From the NCBI GenBank assembly GCA_963696645.1, contig CAVOKY010000005.1:1922001-1986000 (forward strand): a stretch of 64,000 nucleotides of DNA, read 5' to 3'. The notes under the pieces are model-generated. The model made no database searches. It was given only the letters and a program-made list of their open reading frames with translations, and was not told where the DNA came from. Below, in pieces: positions 1-7,869 of the stretch (its first letter is position 1; the number at the start of each line of letters is the position of its first letter). Position numbers and translations under genes: made by a program. This DNA comes from JAMXLO01 sp963696645 (GTDB taxonomy: Bacteria; Pseudomonadota; Alphaproteobacteria; Acetobacterales; Acetobacteraceae).

Positions 1-289
1 GCGCCGCGTGCTGCGGCCGGGCGGGCGGTTCTGCTGTCTGGAGTTCTCCCACGTTCAGGTCGCGGCGTTGCAGCCGCTGTACGATGCGTGGTCGTTCCGT
101 GTACTGCCGGTGCTGGGACAGCGCGTTGCGGGGGACGCGGCGAGTTATCGTTACCTGGCGGAGAGCATCAGGACATTTCCGGATCAGGAGGTGCTGGCAG
201 AGATGATGCAACAGGCTGGGCTGGCACGCGTCGCCGTGCGCAACCTGTCAGGCGGCATAGCGGCGATCCACTCGGGATGGCGGCTGTGA
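1..289 (+). CDS. ubiE: UbiE/COQ5 methyltransferase, C-terminal part (cut by window edge)
   Basis: This is the C-terminal ~95 residues of the SAM-dependent methyltransferase that C-methylates the quinone ring in ubiquinone and menaquinone synthesis. The visible part reads LRPGGRFCCLEFSHV, the usual UbiE 'LKPGG-LEFS' strand. It then has YRYLAESIRTFPDQE and ends in an S-GI-AIH-GW pattern close to the UbiE terminus. The reading frame is open from base 2, so the start lies upstream of the window. coaBC follows 25 bases later on the same strand. In many alphaproteobacteria ubiB sits between these two genes (family knowledge); it is absent here. Confidence 0.9.
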   Translation, partial: RRVLRPGGRFCCLEFSHVQVAALQPLYDAWSFRVLPVLGQRVAGDAASYRYLAESIRTFPDQEVLAEMMQQAGLARVAVRNLSGGIAAIHSGWRL

Positions 290-314
290 GGAATTGCATC
301 TCCGTGCCGCCGTC

Positions 315-1520
315 ATGACCGGCCTGTCTGGCAAGCGCGTGCTGCTGATCGTGTCCGGTGGCATTGCGGCGTACAAGGCACTGGAGCTGATCCGGCTGTT
401 GCGCGGGCGTGATTGCGCGGTCACCTGTGTGCTGACGGAGTCGGGTGCGCACTTCGTTACGCCGCTGTCGTTGCAGGCGCTGAGCGAAACGAAAGTCTAC
501 ACCGACCTGTTCTCGCTGACGGACGAGAGCGAGATGGGACATATCCAGCTTTCGCGCAGTGCGGATCTTGTCGTGGTGGCACCCGCATCGGCTGACATAC
601 TGGCGAAGATGGCGGCGGGTCTGGCGGGTGATCTGGCATCGACCCTGCTGCTGGCGACCGACAAGCCCGTGCTGGTGGCGCCCGCGATGAATGTCCGCAT
701 GTGGCAGCACGCGGCGACGGTCGCGAACATGGCGTTGCTCAGATCGCGCGGCATCCACGTGGTTGGTCCGGATGACGGCGCGATGGCGTGCAACGAATTC
801 GGCCCCGGCCGGCTTGCCGAACCGCCGGCAATCCTGGCCGCGATCGAGGCGCTGCTCGCACCGCGACGCCCCCTATCGGGTCGCCATTTGCTGATCACCA
901 GCGGACCGACACACGAGCCGATCGATCCGGTGCGCTACATCGCCAATCGCTCCAGCGGTCGGCAGGGACACGCGATCGCTGCTGCCGTTGCGGCGTTGGG
1001 TGCGCGCGTGACGCTAGTCAGCGGGCCGGTCGCCGTGCCGGACCCCGAAGGTGTCACCGTTCGGCACGTGGAAAGTGCGCGAGAGATGCTGGATGCGTGC
1101 CAGGCGTCGCTGCCGGCCGATGTCGCGATCTTCGCTGCCGCGGTGGCGGACTGGCGCGTCGTCGGTGCGGCGGCGGGCAAGATCAAGAAGCTGCCGGGTG
1201 CGGCGCCGCCGACGCTGGAGCTGGTGGCAAATCCGGACATTCTCGCCACCATTGCGCAGGCAGGTCCGGGGCGCCCGCGTCTGGTCATCGGATTTGCCGC
1301 CGAGACCGACGACCTGATGGCGAACGCGCAGGCCAAGCGCAAGCGCAAGAATGCCGACTGGATCGTTGCCAATGATGTTTCACCTGAAACCGGCATCATG
1401 GGCGGTGAGGAGAATGCCGTGCATCTGATCACCGCGGACGGTGTCGAGGACTGGCCGCGACTGGCCAAGCAGGAGGTGGCGCGCCGGCTTGCCGGGCGGA
1501 TCGCCGACGCATTGGCATGA
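315..1520 (+). CDS. coaBC: Bifunctional phosphopantothenoylcysteine decarboxylase / phosphopantothenate-cysteine ligase
   Basis: CoaBC carries out two consecutive cytosolic steps of coenzyme A synthesis: CTP-dependent coupling of cysteine to 4'-phosphopantothenate, then FMN-dependent decarboxylation. The N-terminal half shows the Dfp flavodoxin-like fold: SGGIAAYKA, the active-site His in MGHIQLSR, the PAMNVRMW motif and the MACNEFGPGRL clamp. The C-terminal half opens at ITSGPTHEPIDPVRYI with SSGRQG and has the lysine-rich KRKRKNADWIVAND loop. About 401 residues is normal. ATG 315 is chosen over an in-frame TTG at 294 because the family starts just before GKRVLLIVSGG. The 3' end overlaps the next gene by four bases, implying translational coupling. 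Confidence 0.95.
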   Translation: MTGLSGKRVLLIVSGGIAAYKALELIRLLRGRDCAVTCVLTESGAHFVTPLSLQALSETKVYTDLFSLTDESEMGHIQLSRSADLVVVAPASADILAKMAAGLAGDLASTLLLATDKPVLVAPAMNVRMWQHAATVANMALLRSRGIHVVGPDDGAMACNEFGPGRLAEPPAILAAIEALLAPRRPLSGRHLLITSGPTHEPIDPVRYIANRSSGRQGHAIAAAVAALGARVTLVSGPVAVPDPEGVTVRHVESAREMLDACQASLPADVAIFAAAVADWRVVGAAAGKIKKLPGAAPPTLELVANPDILATIAQAGPGRPRLVIGFAAETDDLMANAQAKRKRKNADWIVANDVSPETGIMGGEENAVHLITADGVEDWPRLAKQEVARRLAGRIADALA

Positions 1521-2020
1521 TACGCCGACTGACGCAGTCCGATCTTGCCGCATATCGCGCCATCCGGCTCGATGCATTGCGCTGGCATCCGGAAGCATTC
1601 GGCAGTTCCTACGAGGAGGAAGTCGACTACGCACCGGAGGAATTTGCACGCCACCTTGATCCGCCCGGATGCATGGTCGGTGCCATGGCCGGCGATCGTC
1701 TCATCGGCATCGCCGGTCTGTATGTTCCCACGCGACGCAAGCAGAAGCACAAAGGCACACTGGTCGCCGTCTATGTCGATGCGGCACATCGGCGCGGCGG
1801 TATCGCCCGTGGCCTGGTCGAGGCGATCATCGGACAGGCTCGGCAGCAGCATCTGCGACTGCTGGAGCTCACCGTGACGGTTGGCAACGACGTTGCGCGA
1901 CAGCTTTACGTTCAGCTTGGGTTTCGGACCTACGGCATCGAGCGTCGCTCGCTGCTGGTCGAAGGCGTATTGTACGATGAGGAGTTGATGGCGCTGGTGC
2001 TCGACGACCGTCACGTCTGA
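1517..2020 (+). CDS. GNAT-family N-acetyltransferase
   Basis: This 167-residue protein is a single GNAT domain that would use acetyl-CoA to acetylate an unknown amine. It begins IRRLTQSDLAAYRAIRL, typical of the RimI/GNAT N-terminus. The acetyl-CoA pyrophosphate loop is visible as AHRRGGIARGLVEAI, and LELTVTVGNDVARQLYVQLGF is the canonical C-terminal beta4-alpha4 region. ATG 1517 overlaps the coaBC stop (ATGA), so the two are probably co-transcribed. The substrate cannot be deduced. It converges with a leftward gene 16 bases downstream. Confidence 0.85.
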   Translation: MIRRLTQSDLAAYRAIRLDALRWHPEAFGSSYEEEVDYAPEEFARHLDPPGCMVGAMAGDRLIGIAGLYVPTRRKQKHKGTLVAVYVDAAHRRGGIARGLVEAIIGQARQQHLRLLELTVTVGNDVARQLYVQLGFRTYGIERRSLLVEGVLYDEELMALVLDDRHV

Positions 2021-2035
2021 CGGCTCGTCATGTGC

Positions 2036-2398
2036 TCACGCAGCGGAACTCGTCTGCTGAGTGTTGAACTGATCGAACGCTTCGACAGCCTGAGCGGCAT
2101 ACATGACGCTGGGACCGGCGCCCATGTAGATCGCCATGCCCATGGTTTCCATGATCTCGTCACGGCTGGCGCCACGTTTGACCGCTGCCTCGGCGTGGAA
2201 CGCGATGCAGGCATCGCAACGTGTTGCCACCGAGATCGCCAGTGCGATCAGCTCTTTGGTCTTGGTATCGAGTGCCCCACCTTTCAGTGCGGCCTGGGCG
2301 AGCGCCGAGAATCCCTTCATGACATCGGGCGCGCCGGAGCGAACTTCCTTTACGGCTCCGGACAACTCGGTCGTCATGTCAATCCAATTCTTGTGCAT
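2036..2398 (-). CDS. Carboxymuconolactone decarboxylase family (AhpD-like) protein
   Basis: This 120-residue all-helical protein carries the CMD/AhpD signature: TKELIALAISVATRCDACIAFHAEAAVKRG, quoted here only to place the redox pair CDAC with a His three residues later. That CxxC-xxx-H arrangement is the peroxidatic/relay site of AhpD-type proteins, so a disulfide-reductase role is likely rather than lactone decarboxylation. It is the last gene of a leftward run that begins with sulfide:quinone reductase and includes thioredoxin TrxC and a DUF2892 membrane protein. This supports a role in thiol or peroxide stress. The physiological partner is unknown. Confidence 0.85.
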   Translation of the reverse strand: MHKNWIDMTTELSGAVKEVRSGAPDVMKGFSALAQAALKGGALDTKTKELIALAISVATRCDACIAFHAEAAVKRGASRDEIMETMGMAIYMGAGPSVMYAAQAVEAFDQFNTQQTSSAA

Positions 2399-2523
2399 AA
2401 TGCATACCTTCCTTGCTTTCGCGCCGGCCGGACGCGGCGGATCAATTCTACAATCCCTGTCGTGGGGTTAGGACCCGACGACGTCCATATCAGCCGCCAT
2501 CAACGATTGTCAGGCTCGGTCAG

Positions 2524-2727
2524 CTACTGGAAGGCGATGCCGGGCTTGGCACCGAGTGCCTTGAACAGCATTGCCGCCGGACAGAATCCGGTGACGCTGG
2601 CCTGCATCAGGTTGGCGCCGGCAAATGCGGCCAGCAGCAGCCACCACTGGCTGACAAGCAAGGTCAGCAGCACGCTAACCAGTACCACGGCGCCGGCGAA
2701 GGCAAGGACAGCGCGATCGACGGTCAT
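2524..2727 (-). CDS. DUF2892 (YgaP-type) inner-membrane protein
   Basis: A 67-residue protein with two hydrophobic helices (residues ~8-28 and 30-45) and the conserved GFCPAAMLFKALG segment, matching the DUF2892 domain. In YgaP that domain anchors a rhodanese to the membrane (family knowledge). Here it stands alone, between trxC (13 bases upstream) and the CMD protein, with a separate rhodanese on the divergent side of the locus. A membrane-associated sulfur-transfer role is inferred from this context only. An AGGAGAATCGTC stretch precedes the ATG. Confidence 0.8.
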   Translation of the reverse strand: MTVDRAVLAFAGAVVLVSVLLTLLVSQWWLLLAAFAGANLMQASVTGFCPAAMLFKALGAKPGIAFQ

Positions 2728-2739
2728 GACGATTCTCCT

Positions 2740-3195
2740 TCAGTGGGTGGGCGATGCAAGATTGCCGCGGGCCCAGCGGACGATGGCATCAGCGTTCAAC
2801 GCGCCTGCGGTCTGTGCGATGACCTTTCCGTCACGGAACAGGAACATGGCCGGAATGCCGCTGACGCCGAGTTGGACACAGGTTGCCTGCGCGGTATCGG
2901 CGTTCAGCTTGAGCAGTCGCACGTGCGGTTCCAGCGCGGCGGCCGCACGCTCGAAGGCAGGCGCCATCGCTCGGCAAGGCCCACACCACGGTGCCCATAC
3001 GTCCAGCAGAACCGGAATGCTGTTGGCGCGGATATGGCGTTGCAATCCCGCCTCATCCACTTCGACCGGGTGCGCGCCGAACAGCGTGGCGTGACAGGAG
3101 CCGCAGTGGGCTGCGCCCGCGGGACGGTCGGGTGGCACGCGGTTCAGCGATCCGCAGTGCGGACATACTAATTGTTCGGCGTTGGCCCCTGCCAT
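2740..3195 (-). CDS. trxC: Thioredoxin 2 (zinc-binding TrxC type)
   Basis: TrxC reduces protein disulfides and is induced by oxidative stress in characterised bacteria. The 151-residue product has the TrxC-specific N-terminal zinc ribbon, with CPHC at residues 11-14 and CGSC at ~31-34. The thioredoxin fold follows with active site WAPWCGPC, the cis-proline loop GVSGIPAMFLF and a final helix. Its start abuts the stop of the sulfide:quinone reductase gene (about one base between them), so it is almost certainly in that transcript. Persulfides formed by sulfide oxidation are good thioredoxin substrates, which fits the placement. Confidence 0.92.
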   Translation of the reverse strand: MAGANAEQLVCPHCGSLNRVPPDRPAGAAHCGSCHATLFGAHPVEVDEAGLQRHIRANSIPVLLDVWAPWCGPCRAMAPAFERAAAALEPHVRLLKLNADTAQATCVQLGVSGIPAMFLFRDGKVIAQTAGALNADAIVRWARGNLASPTH

Positions 3196-3196
3196 C

Positions 3197-4475
3197 TCAA
3201 CTCGCCTTCTTCAGCTTCTGGATGTCGAGCCGGCGCAGCACGAAGGTTTCGTAGAACGGTTCGCTCTGGCCGGTGCGCATCTTGCGCAGGAAGTATTTCT
3301 CGAATGCCACCTTCGCCAGGTGCACCCATTTGCCCTTGGCTGACCAGTTGACGTTGCGCGGCGGGATCTGCGGCTGCGCCACGAAGGCCACGCCGCTGTC
3401 GCCGAAATCCGCGAGGCACACCGCGTTCCAGGTGGCGCGCGCGGTTGCCGGCTCGCCGCGCAGCAGGTGGCCGATGTTCAGTGCGGTGGCGGTGGCCATC
3501 GATTCGATCATGAAGCCGGTCTTCGGTGTGCCAACGGGCACCGGGGTAGGCCCGACTGGCGGGATGGCGACACAGACGCCAATGCCGAACACCTCCGGAT
3601 AGCTGGGATTGCGCTGGAACTCGTCGATCGCGACGAAGCCGCGCGGGTTCACCAGCTTCTCCAGCCCGTGGATCGCCGGGACGCCGCGAAATGCCGGCAG
3701 CATCATCGAGAATCCGAACGGCAGCTCATGCGTCTTGCGGACGGCACCGGTGTCGTCCACCTCCTCGACCGACATGCTGCCGGCCGCCACGCTGCTTCAC
3801 CTTGGCATTGGTGATCCAACCGATGTGGCGGTTGCGGAACTCGCTCTCCATCAGCGACTTGGTGTCGCCGACCCCATCGAGTCCGAGATGGCCGATATAT
3901 GGCTCAGGGGTCACGAAGGTCATCTTCACCCGGTCGCGGATGCGCCGCTTGCGCAGTTCGGTGTCGAGGATATAGGCGAATTCGTAGGCGGGTCCGAAGC
4001 ACGAGGCACCTTGCACGGCACCGACCACGATGGGGCCGGGATTCTTGCAGAATGCTTCGAACGCGTCGTGTGCCCGAACCGCGTGGTCGATATGGCAGAT
4101 CGATTGGGTGTGGCCGTTCGGTCCCAGTCCCTCGATCTCATCGAAGGCAAGATCAGGGCCGGTTGCGATCACCAGGTAGTCATAGGCGATGCTCTCGCCG
4201 TCGTTGAGTTCGACCTGGCGTGTCTGCGGATCGACGCGGCGCGCGCCCTGCGTGAGATAGCGCACACCCTTGCGCTGCATGATGCCGCTGAGGTCGGCCT
4301 CGATATCGCCCCGTTTGCGCCAGCCGACCGCGACCCATGGGTTGGACGGCACGAAGTGATAGCGCGCGTCCTGGCCGATCAGCGTCAGCCGATCGCCGGG
4401 ACGAAGCTGCGGCAGAAGCTCGTAGGTGGCCAGCGTGCCGCCCAGGCCCGCGCCGAGTACGACGATTTCACTCAT
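3197..4475 (-). pseudogene. sqr: Type I sulfide:quinone oxidoreductase, reading frame broken once
   Basis: SQR is a peripheral-membrane flavoprotein that oxidises sulfide and passes electrons to quinone. The first part (start 4475) has the FAD motif VVLGAGLGGTLATYEL and Cys-containing segments SICHID and GASCFGPAYEF. The second part, in the next frame, has GVCVAIPPV and NPRGFVAIDEFQRNPSYPE, ending in a membrane-binding FEKYFLRKM region. These three Cys match those of Acidithiobacillus-type SQR. Joined, the parts give ~425 residues, the family length. The frame changes by +1 at about 3791: removing one C between codons CAG and GTG restores one frame. There are no other stops, so the lesion is recent or a sequence error. 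A strong AAGGAGG lies before ATG 4475. Confidence 0.88.
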
Positions 4476-4495
4476 CTGCTTCCTCCTTTGGACGC

Positions 4496-4529
4496 TTGAC
4501 TATATATTCGTATTATCGTAGATACGCAA
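4496..4529. promoter_or_regulatory. Divergent promoters with a shared inverted-repeat operator
   Basis: Between sqr and the ArsR-type gene lies an imperfect inverted repeat, TTCGTAT (4507-4513) and ATACGCA (4522-4528), with CGTAT/ATACG perfect. Leftward, TTGCGT (4529-4524) and TATATA (4506-4501) are spaced by exactly 17 bases, with the repeat filling the spacer; this fits an sqr promoter. Rightward, TTGACT (4496-4501) and TAGATA (4519-4524) are also 17 bases apart. A repressor bound at the repeat would block both. The boxes were found by eye and the rightward -10 is weak. Confidence 0.6.
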
Positions 4530-4545
4530 GTAGGAAAGTGGAACG

Positions 4546-5088
4546 ATGAAGCTTGACCCGGACCACATGGCGGCGGCGGCCGACGAGGCCAGCGAGCTGC
4601 TGAAGTCGCTCGGCAACCGGCACCGGCTGCTGATCCTTTGCCAGTTGACCGACGGCGAGCGGTCGGTTGGCGATCTCGCCGCGTTCCTCGAACTGCGCGA
4701 TTCCACCGTGTCGCAGCATCTGTCGCTGCTGCGGCGCGACGGGCTGGTGCGGGCGCGGCGCGACGGCCAGACGATCTGGTACTCCATCGCCAGCCAGCCG
4801 GCGCGACGCGTTCTGGAGACGCTGTTCGAGATCTTCTGCAAGCCCGACCTCCATGTGCGAGCCGCCTGCGCGCCAGCGGAAATCCCGTGCGTCGTCCCGC
4901 GTGTCGGGCAGGAAGCGATGAGTTGCATACTTGTCGGTCCGTCTTCCGCGGCGCGCATTGACCCAGATCAATGCCGGACAATGCCGTTCGTCATACCTTT
5001 CAGGGGACAGGAGGGTGCCCGATCACGCCTGCCCGTTATGTTGCACAGGAGCCGACGATGCATCCCAAGCCCCATTTGCACGAAATGA
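4546..5088 (+). CDS. bigR: ArsR-family persulfide sensor, BigR/SqrR type
   Basis: This is a winged-helix repressor whose first ~105 residues match BigR/SqrR: LKSLGNRHRLLILCQLTDGE, then the recognition helix DSTVSQHLSLLRRDGLV and the wing RRDGQTIWYS. Cys32 and Cys98 are 66 residues apart, the same spacing as the two persulfide-sensing cysteines of SqrR (41/107) and BigR (42/108). In those proteins a tetrasulfide or disulfide link releases DNA (family knowledge). It is divergent from sqr across a 70-base region with a palindrome. The ORF continues to 180 residues, about 75 more than the family; this Pro/Cys/Arg-rich tail looks like run-on and overlaps the start of the rhodanese gene. Confidence 0.88.
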   Translation: MKLDPDHMAAAADEASELLKSLGNRHRLLILCQLTDGERSVGDLAAFLELRDSTVSQHLSLLRRDGLVRARRDGQTIWYSIASQPARRVLETLFEIFCKPDLHVRAACAPAEIPCVVPRVGQEAMSCILVGPSSAARIDPDQCRTMPFVIPFRGQEGARSRLPVMLHRSRRCIPSPICTK

Positions 5089-5418
5089 CGCCGAGCGAAG
5101 TGCATGAGGCACTGCACCGGCACGCACATCGTGCTGATCGATGTGCGTGAGCCGCAGGAATACGTTACCGAGCGGATCCACGGCGCGCTGCTGTTCCCGC
5201 TGTCCAGCTTCGATCCGCGCGCACTGCCGGTTGGCGGGCGCCCGGTCGTGCTGCATTGCGGCTCCGGCAAGCGCTCCGCCACGGCGGTGGCGAAATGCAT
5301 CGAGGCCGGCGTGCCGGTCACTGCGCACATGAAGGGCGGCATCATGGCGTGGAAGCACGCGCGGTATCCCACCATCACGCTCGACCCGAACACCGGCGCG
5401 GTGGTGGACAGGCAATAG
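5058..5418 (+). pseudogene. Rhodanese-domain sulfurtransferase, reading frame broken once
   Basis: A single-domain rhodanese that would move sulfane sulfur onto a thiol acceptor. ATG 5058 follows an AGGAG and opens with MHPKPHLHEMTPSEVHEAL, the normal N-terminal helix. After base 5118 the match continues in the next frame with HIVLIDVREPQEYVTERIHG, the catalytic loop HCGSGKRSAT (active Cys) and GGIMAWK near the end. Deleting C5118 restores a ~120-residue rhodanese. An in-frame ATG at 5104 could still start a protein lacking the first helix. It lies directly downstream of the persulfide sensor, so it is probably in its regulon. Confidence 0.82.
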
Positions 5419-5462
5419 AATCCGCGCCGCATCGGCGTGATCAGGAACGGAAAGTCGGTATC

Positions 5463-6514
5463 ATGGTGAGCCTGGCACAATCGAACAGCATCACGCCGAT
5501 CAGGTGGCTGAGCGGCGTGGTGGCTGCTCTGCTGCTCTGGGCGATACTTTACAGCCAGCTCGATTGGTTCTCGGACCTGGTGGTCGGCACATTGGCGTTG
5601 CCACCCGGCACGCGGATGCACGACGCCGTCGCCTTCTTTGCCTATGACACGCCGAAGGTACTGCTGCTGCTGACGCTGGTCGTGTTCGCGATGGGCGTCG
5701 TGCGCAGCTTCTTCTCGCCTGAACACACCCGCCGCCTGTTGGCGGGCCGGCGCGAGGGGGCAGGGCAATGTGCTCGCCGCATCTCTCGGCATCGTCACGC
5801 CGTTCTGCTCCTGCTCTGCCGTGCCGCTGTTCATCGGCTTCGTTTCCGCCGGCGTGCCGCTTGGCGTCACCTTCTCGTTCCTGATTTCCGCCCCGATGGT
5901 GAACGAGGTGGCACTCGGCCTGTTGTTCGGGCTGGTCGGCTGGCAGGTGGCACTGGCCTATCTCGGTTTCGGCCTCGGCATCGCGATCGCCTCTGGCTGG
6001 ATCATCGGCCGTCTGCGACTGGAGCATTGGCTGGAACCCTGGGTGCTGGAGCTGCGGACTGCCGTCGACTGGCTTCGAGGCGGTCATCCATCAAACGGTA
6101 GCTCAGCGCATCCACGCGGGGCTGGACGCGGTTCGCGATATCGTCGGCCGCGTATGGCACTGGGTGATCCTCGGGATTGCCGTCGGCGCGCTGATCCACG
6201 GCTACGTGCCCGCCGAACTGCTGGCAACGATCATGGGTCGCGGCGAATGGTGGTCGGTCCCCGCCGTCGTGCTGATCGGTGTGCCGATGTATTCGAACGC
6301 CGCCGGGATCATTCCGGTGGTGGAGGCGTTGCTGGGCAAGGGCGCGGCATTGGGAACCGTGCTCGCGTTCATGATGTCGGTCACCGCGCTTTCGTTCCCC
6401 GAAACGATCATCCTGCGCAAGGTGCTCAGCCTCCGGCTGATCGCTGTGTTCATCGGCGTCGTGGCGGCCGGGATCCTGGCGGTGGGCTTCCTGTTCAATG
6501 CGCTGTTTGCCTGA
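5463..6514 (+). pseudogene. COG0701-type permease, reading frame broken twice
   Basis: This is a polytopic permease of the COG0701/UPF0718 group. Residues 1-100 from ATG 5463 hold the first membrane segments. After a +1 change at GGG 5763-5765 the frame reads GIVTPFCSCSAVPLFIGF, the CSCS-x-x-P motif of this family. A second +1 change between about 6050 and 6080 leads to IHAGLDAVRDIVGRVW and GVPMYSNAAGIIPV, ending at 6514. The three pieces tile one ~350-residue protein without internal stops. The substrate is unknown; relatives are linked to arsenic, sulfur or thiol compounds. It lies between rhodanese and a CxxC thioredoxin. Confidence 0.8.
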
Positions 6515-6526
6515 GGAGATGATGGC

Positions 6527-6832
6527 ATGAAAGACGTCAAGGTGCTCGGTTCCGGCTGCAGGCGCTGCGTCGCGACCGCTGCGATGATCGAGGCCGAAGC
6601 GGCTCGGCTCGGCGTGCCGGTATCGATCGAGAAGGTCACCGACTACGCCGCGATTGCCGGCTATGGCGCGATGTCCACGCCTGGCGTCGTGATCGACGGC
6701 AAGCTGGTGCACGCTGGTGGAGTGCCGCGGGCGGATGATGTTGCGTCGCTGGCTCGCCGCCTGACGACGAGGCAGCGAGACCGCAAGCCATGTCGGCTCC
6801 TATCGTGCGCATCATGTCCGCTGTCGGCATGA
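6527..6832 (+). CDS. Small thioredoxin-like protein with CxxC
   Basis: A 101-residue protein whose first ~75 residues match the short 'redox-active disulfide protein 2' thioredoxins: KVLGSGCRRCVATAAMIEAE with CRRC at residues 11-14, VTDYAAIAGYGAMSTPGVVIDG with the cis-Pro, then GGVPRADDV. Such genes commonly follow COG0701 permeases. The C-terminal 25 residues (TTRQRDRKPCRLLSCASC) are not typical and overlap the start of the next gene, so the natural end may differ. ATG 6527 lies 12 bases after the permease stop, suggesting co-translation. Confidence 0.82.
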   Translation: MKDVKVLGSGCRRCVATAAMIEAEAARLGVPVSIEKVTDYAAIAGYGAMSTPGVVIDGKLVHAGGVPRADDVASLARRLTTRQRDRKPCRLLSCASCPLSA

Positions 6833-7799
6833 CGCTGTTGGCCAGCTTCGCCACGCTTGCGCAAGCAGAGACGACGTTCACCGTCAGCCGCGATGAGCTG
6901 GCCGACCAGAAGGCGGTGTTCGCCACGGTGGAAAGCCCCAACGTAGTGCCGGCGCGCGCACGGATCGGCGGCACGGTCGCAAGTCTGTCGGTGCGCCAGG
7001 GCGATGCGGTCACGCAGGGCCAGGTCATCGCCGTGGTCGGCGACGACAAGCTGCTGCTGCAGATCAATTCGCTCGACGCGCAGATCGCCGGCCTGCAATC
7101 GCAGCTTGCCCAGGCGCAGACCGATCTGACCCGCGCCGAAACGCTGTTCCACCAGGGCGTTGGCCCGACGCACCACGATGGATCAGGCGCGTACCGCGGT
7201 CGAGGTCGCCACCGCCGTGCTGCGCGCACGCACTGCCGAACGCGCGGTGGCACAGCAGAACCTGGATGAAGGCCAGGTGCTGGCACCGGTCGCCGGCCGG
7301 GTGATCACCGTGCCGCTGACCCAGGGCACGGTGGTGCTGAACGGCGACACGATCGCCACGATCGGCGAGCAGCCGTTCATGTTGCGATTGCGGGTGCCGG
7401 AGCGGCACGCTGTGTCGCTGAAGGTTGGCGATCCAGTGCGCATCGATGCCGGCCAGCTTGGCGCGACGCAATCGACCAGCGGCACCATCACGCTGATCTA
7501 TCCGCAGATCGCCGAGGGTCGCGTGGTTGCGGACGCCAAGGTGGCTGATCTTGGCAATTATTTCGTCGGCGATCGCGTCCGCGTCTGGATCAGCGCCGGC
7601 GATGCGCGCGGGCTACGTGGTGCCGGAGAGATTCCTGCGCACGCGCTTCGGCCTCGACTACGTGCTGCTGCGCCGGCCGGATGGCAGCGTCGCGGAGACG
7701 CCGGTGCAGCGTGGTGAACCGCGACCCACGCCGGCAATGCCGGACGGCATCGAACTGCTGTCGGGTGTGCGTGCCGGCGACGTGCTGGTGCAGCCATGA
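6790..7799 (+). pseudogene. RND-type periplasmic membrane-fusion protein, reading frame broken twice
   Basis: This is the HlyD-family adaptor of the adjacent RND pump. An N-terminal signal segment (MTLLASFATLAQA) precedes a lipoyl half-domain (ARIGGTVASLSVRQGDAVTQ) and a helical hairpin (QINSLDAQIAGLQSQLAQAQ). A +1 change at ~7159 moves to the frame with TTMDQARTAVEVA, the second lipoyl half (LAPVAGRVITVPLTQG) and the beta-barrel. Another +1 at ~7610 (GGG) leads to YVVPERFLRTRFGLDYVLLR and the membrane-proximal end. Deleting one base at each site gives a ~335-residue adaptor. Confidence 0.82.
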
Positions 7800-7869
7800 C
7801 CAGAACGATGGTCAGTGCAGGCCATGACCGAGGCGCTATTGCCACGCGTGAGCCATTCTGGCGGCTGTC

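Noticed and set aside
3791..7610. Programmed +1 ribosomal frameshifting
   Set aside because: The sites share no slippery codon, stop codon or common motif, and several fall in unrelated genes elsewhere, so a common recoding signal is not supported.
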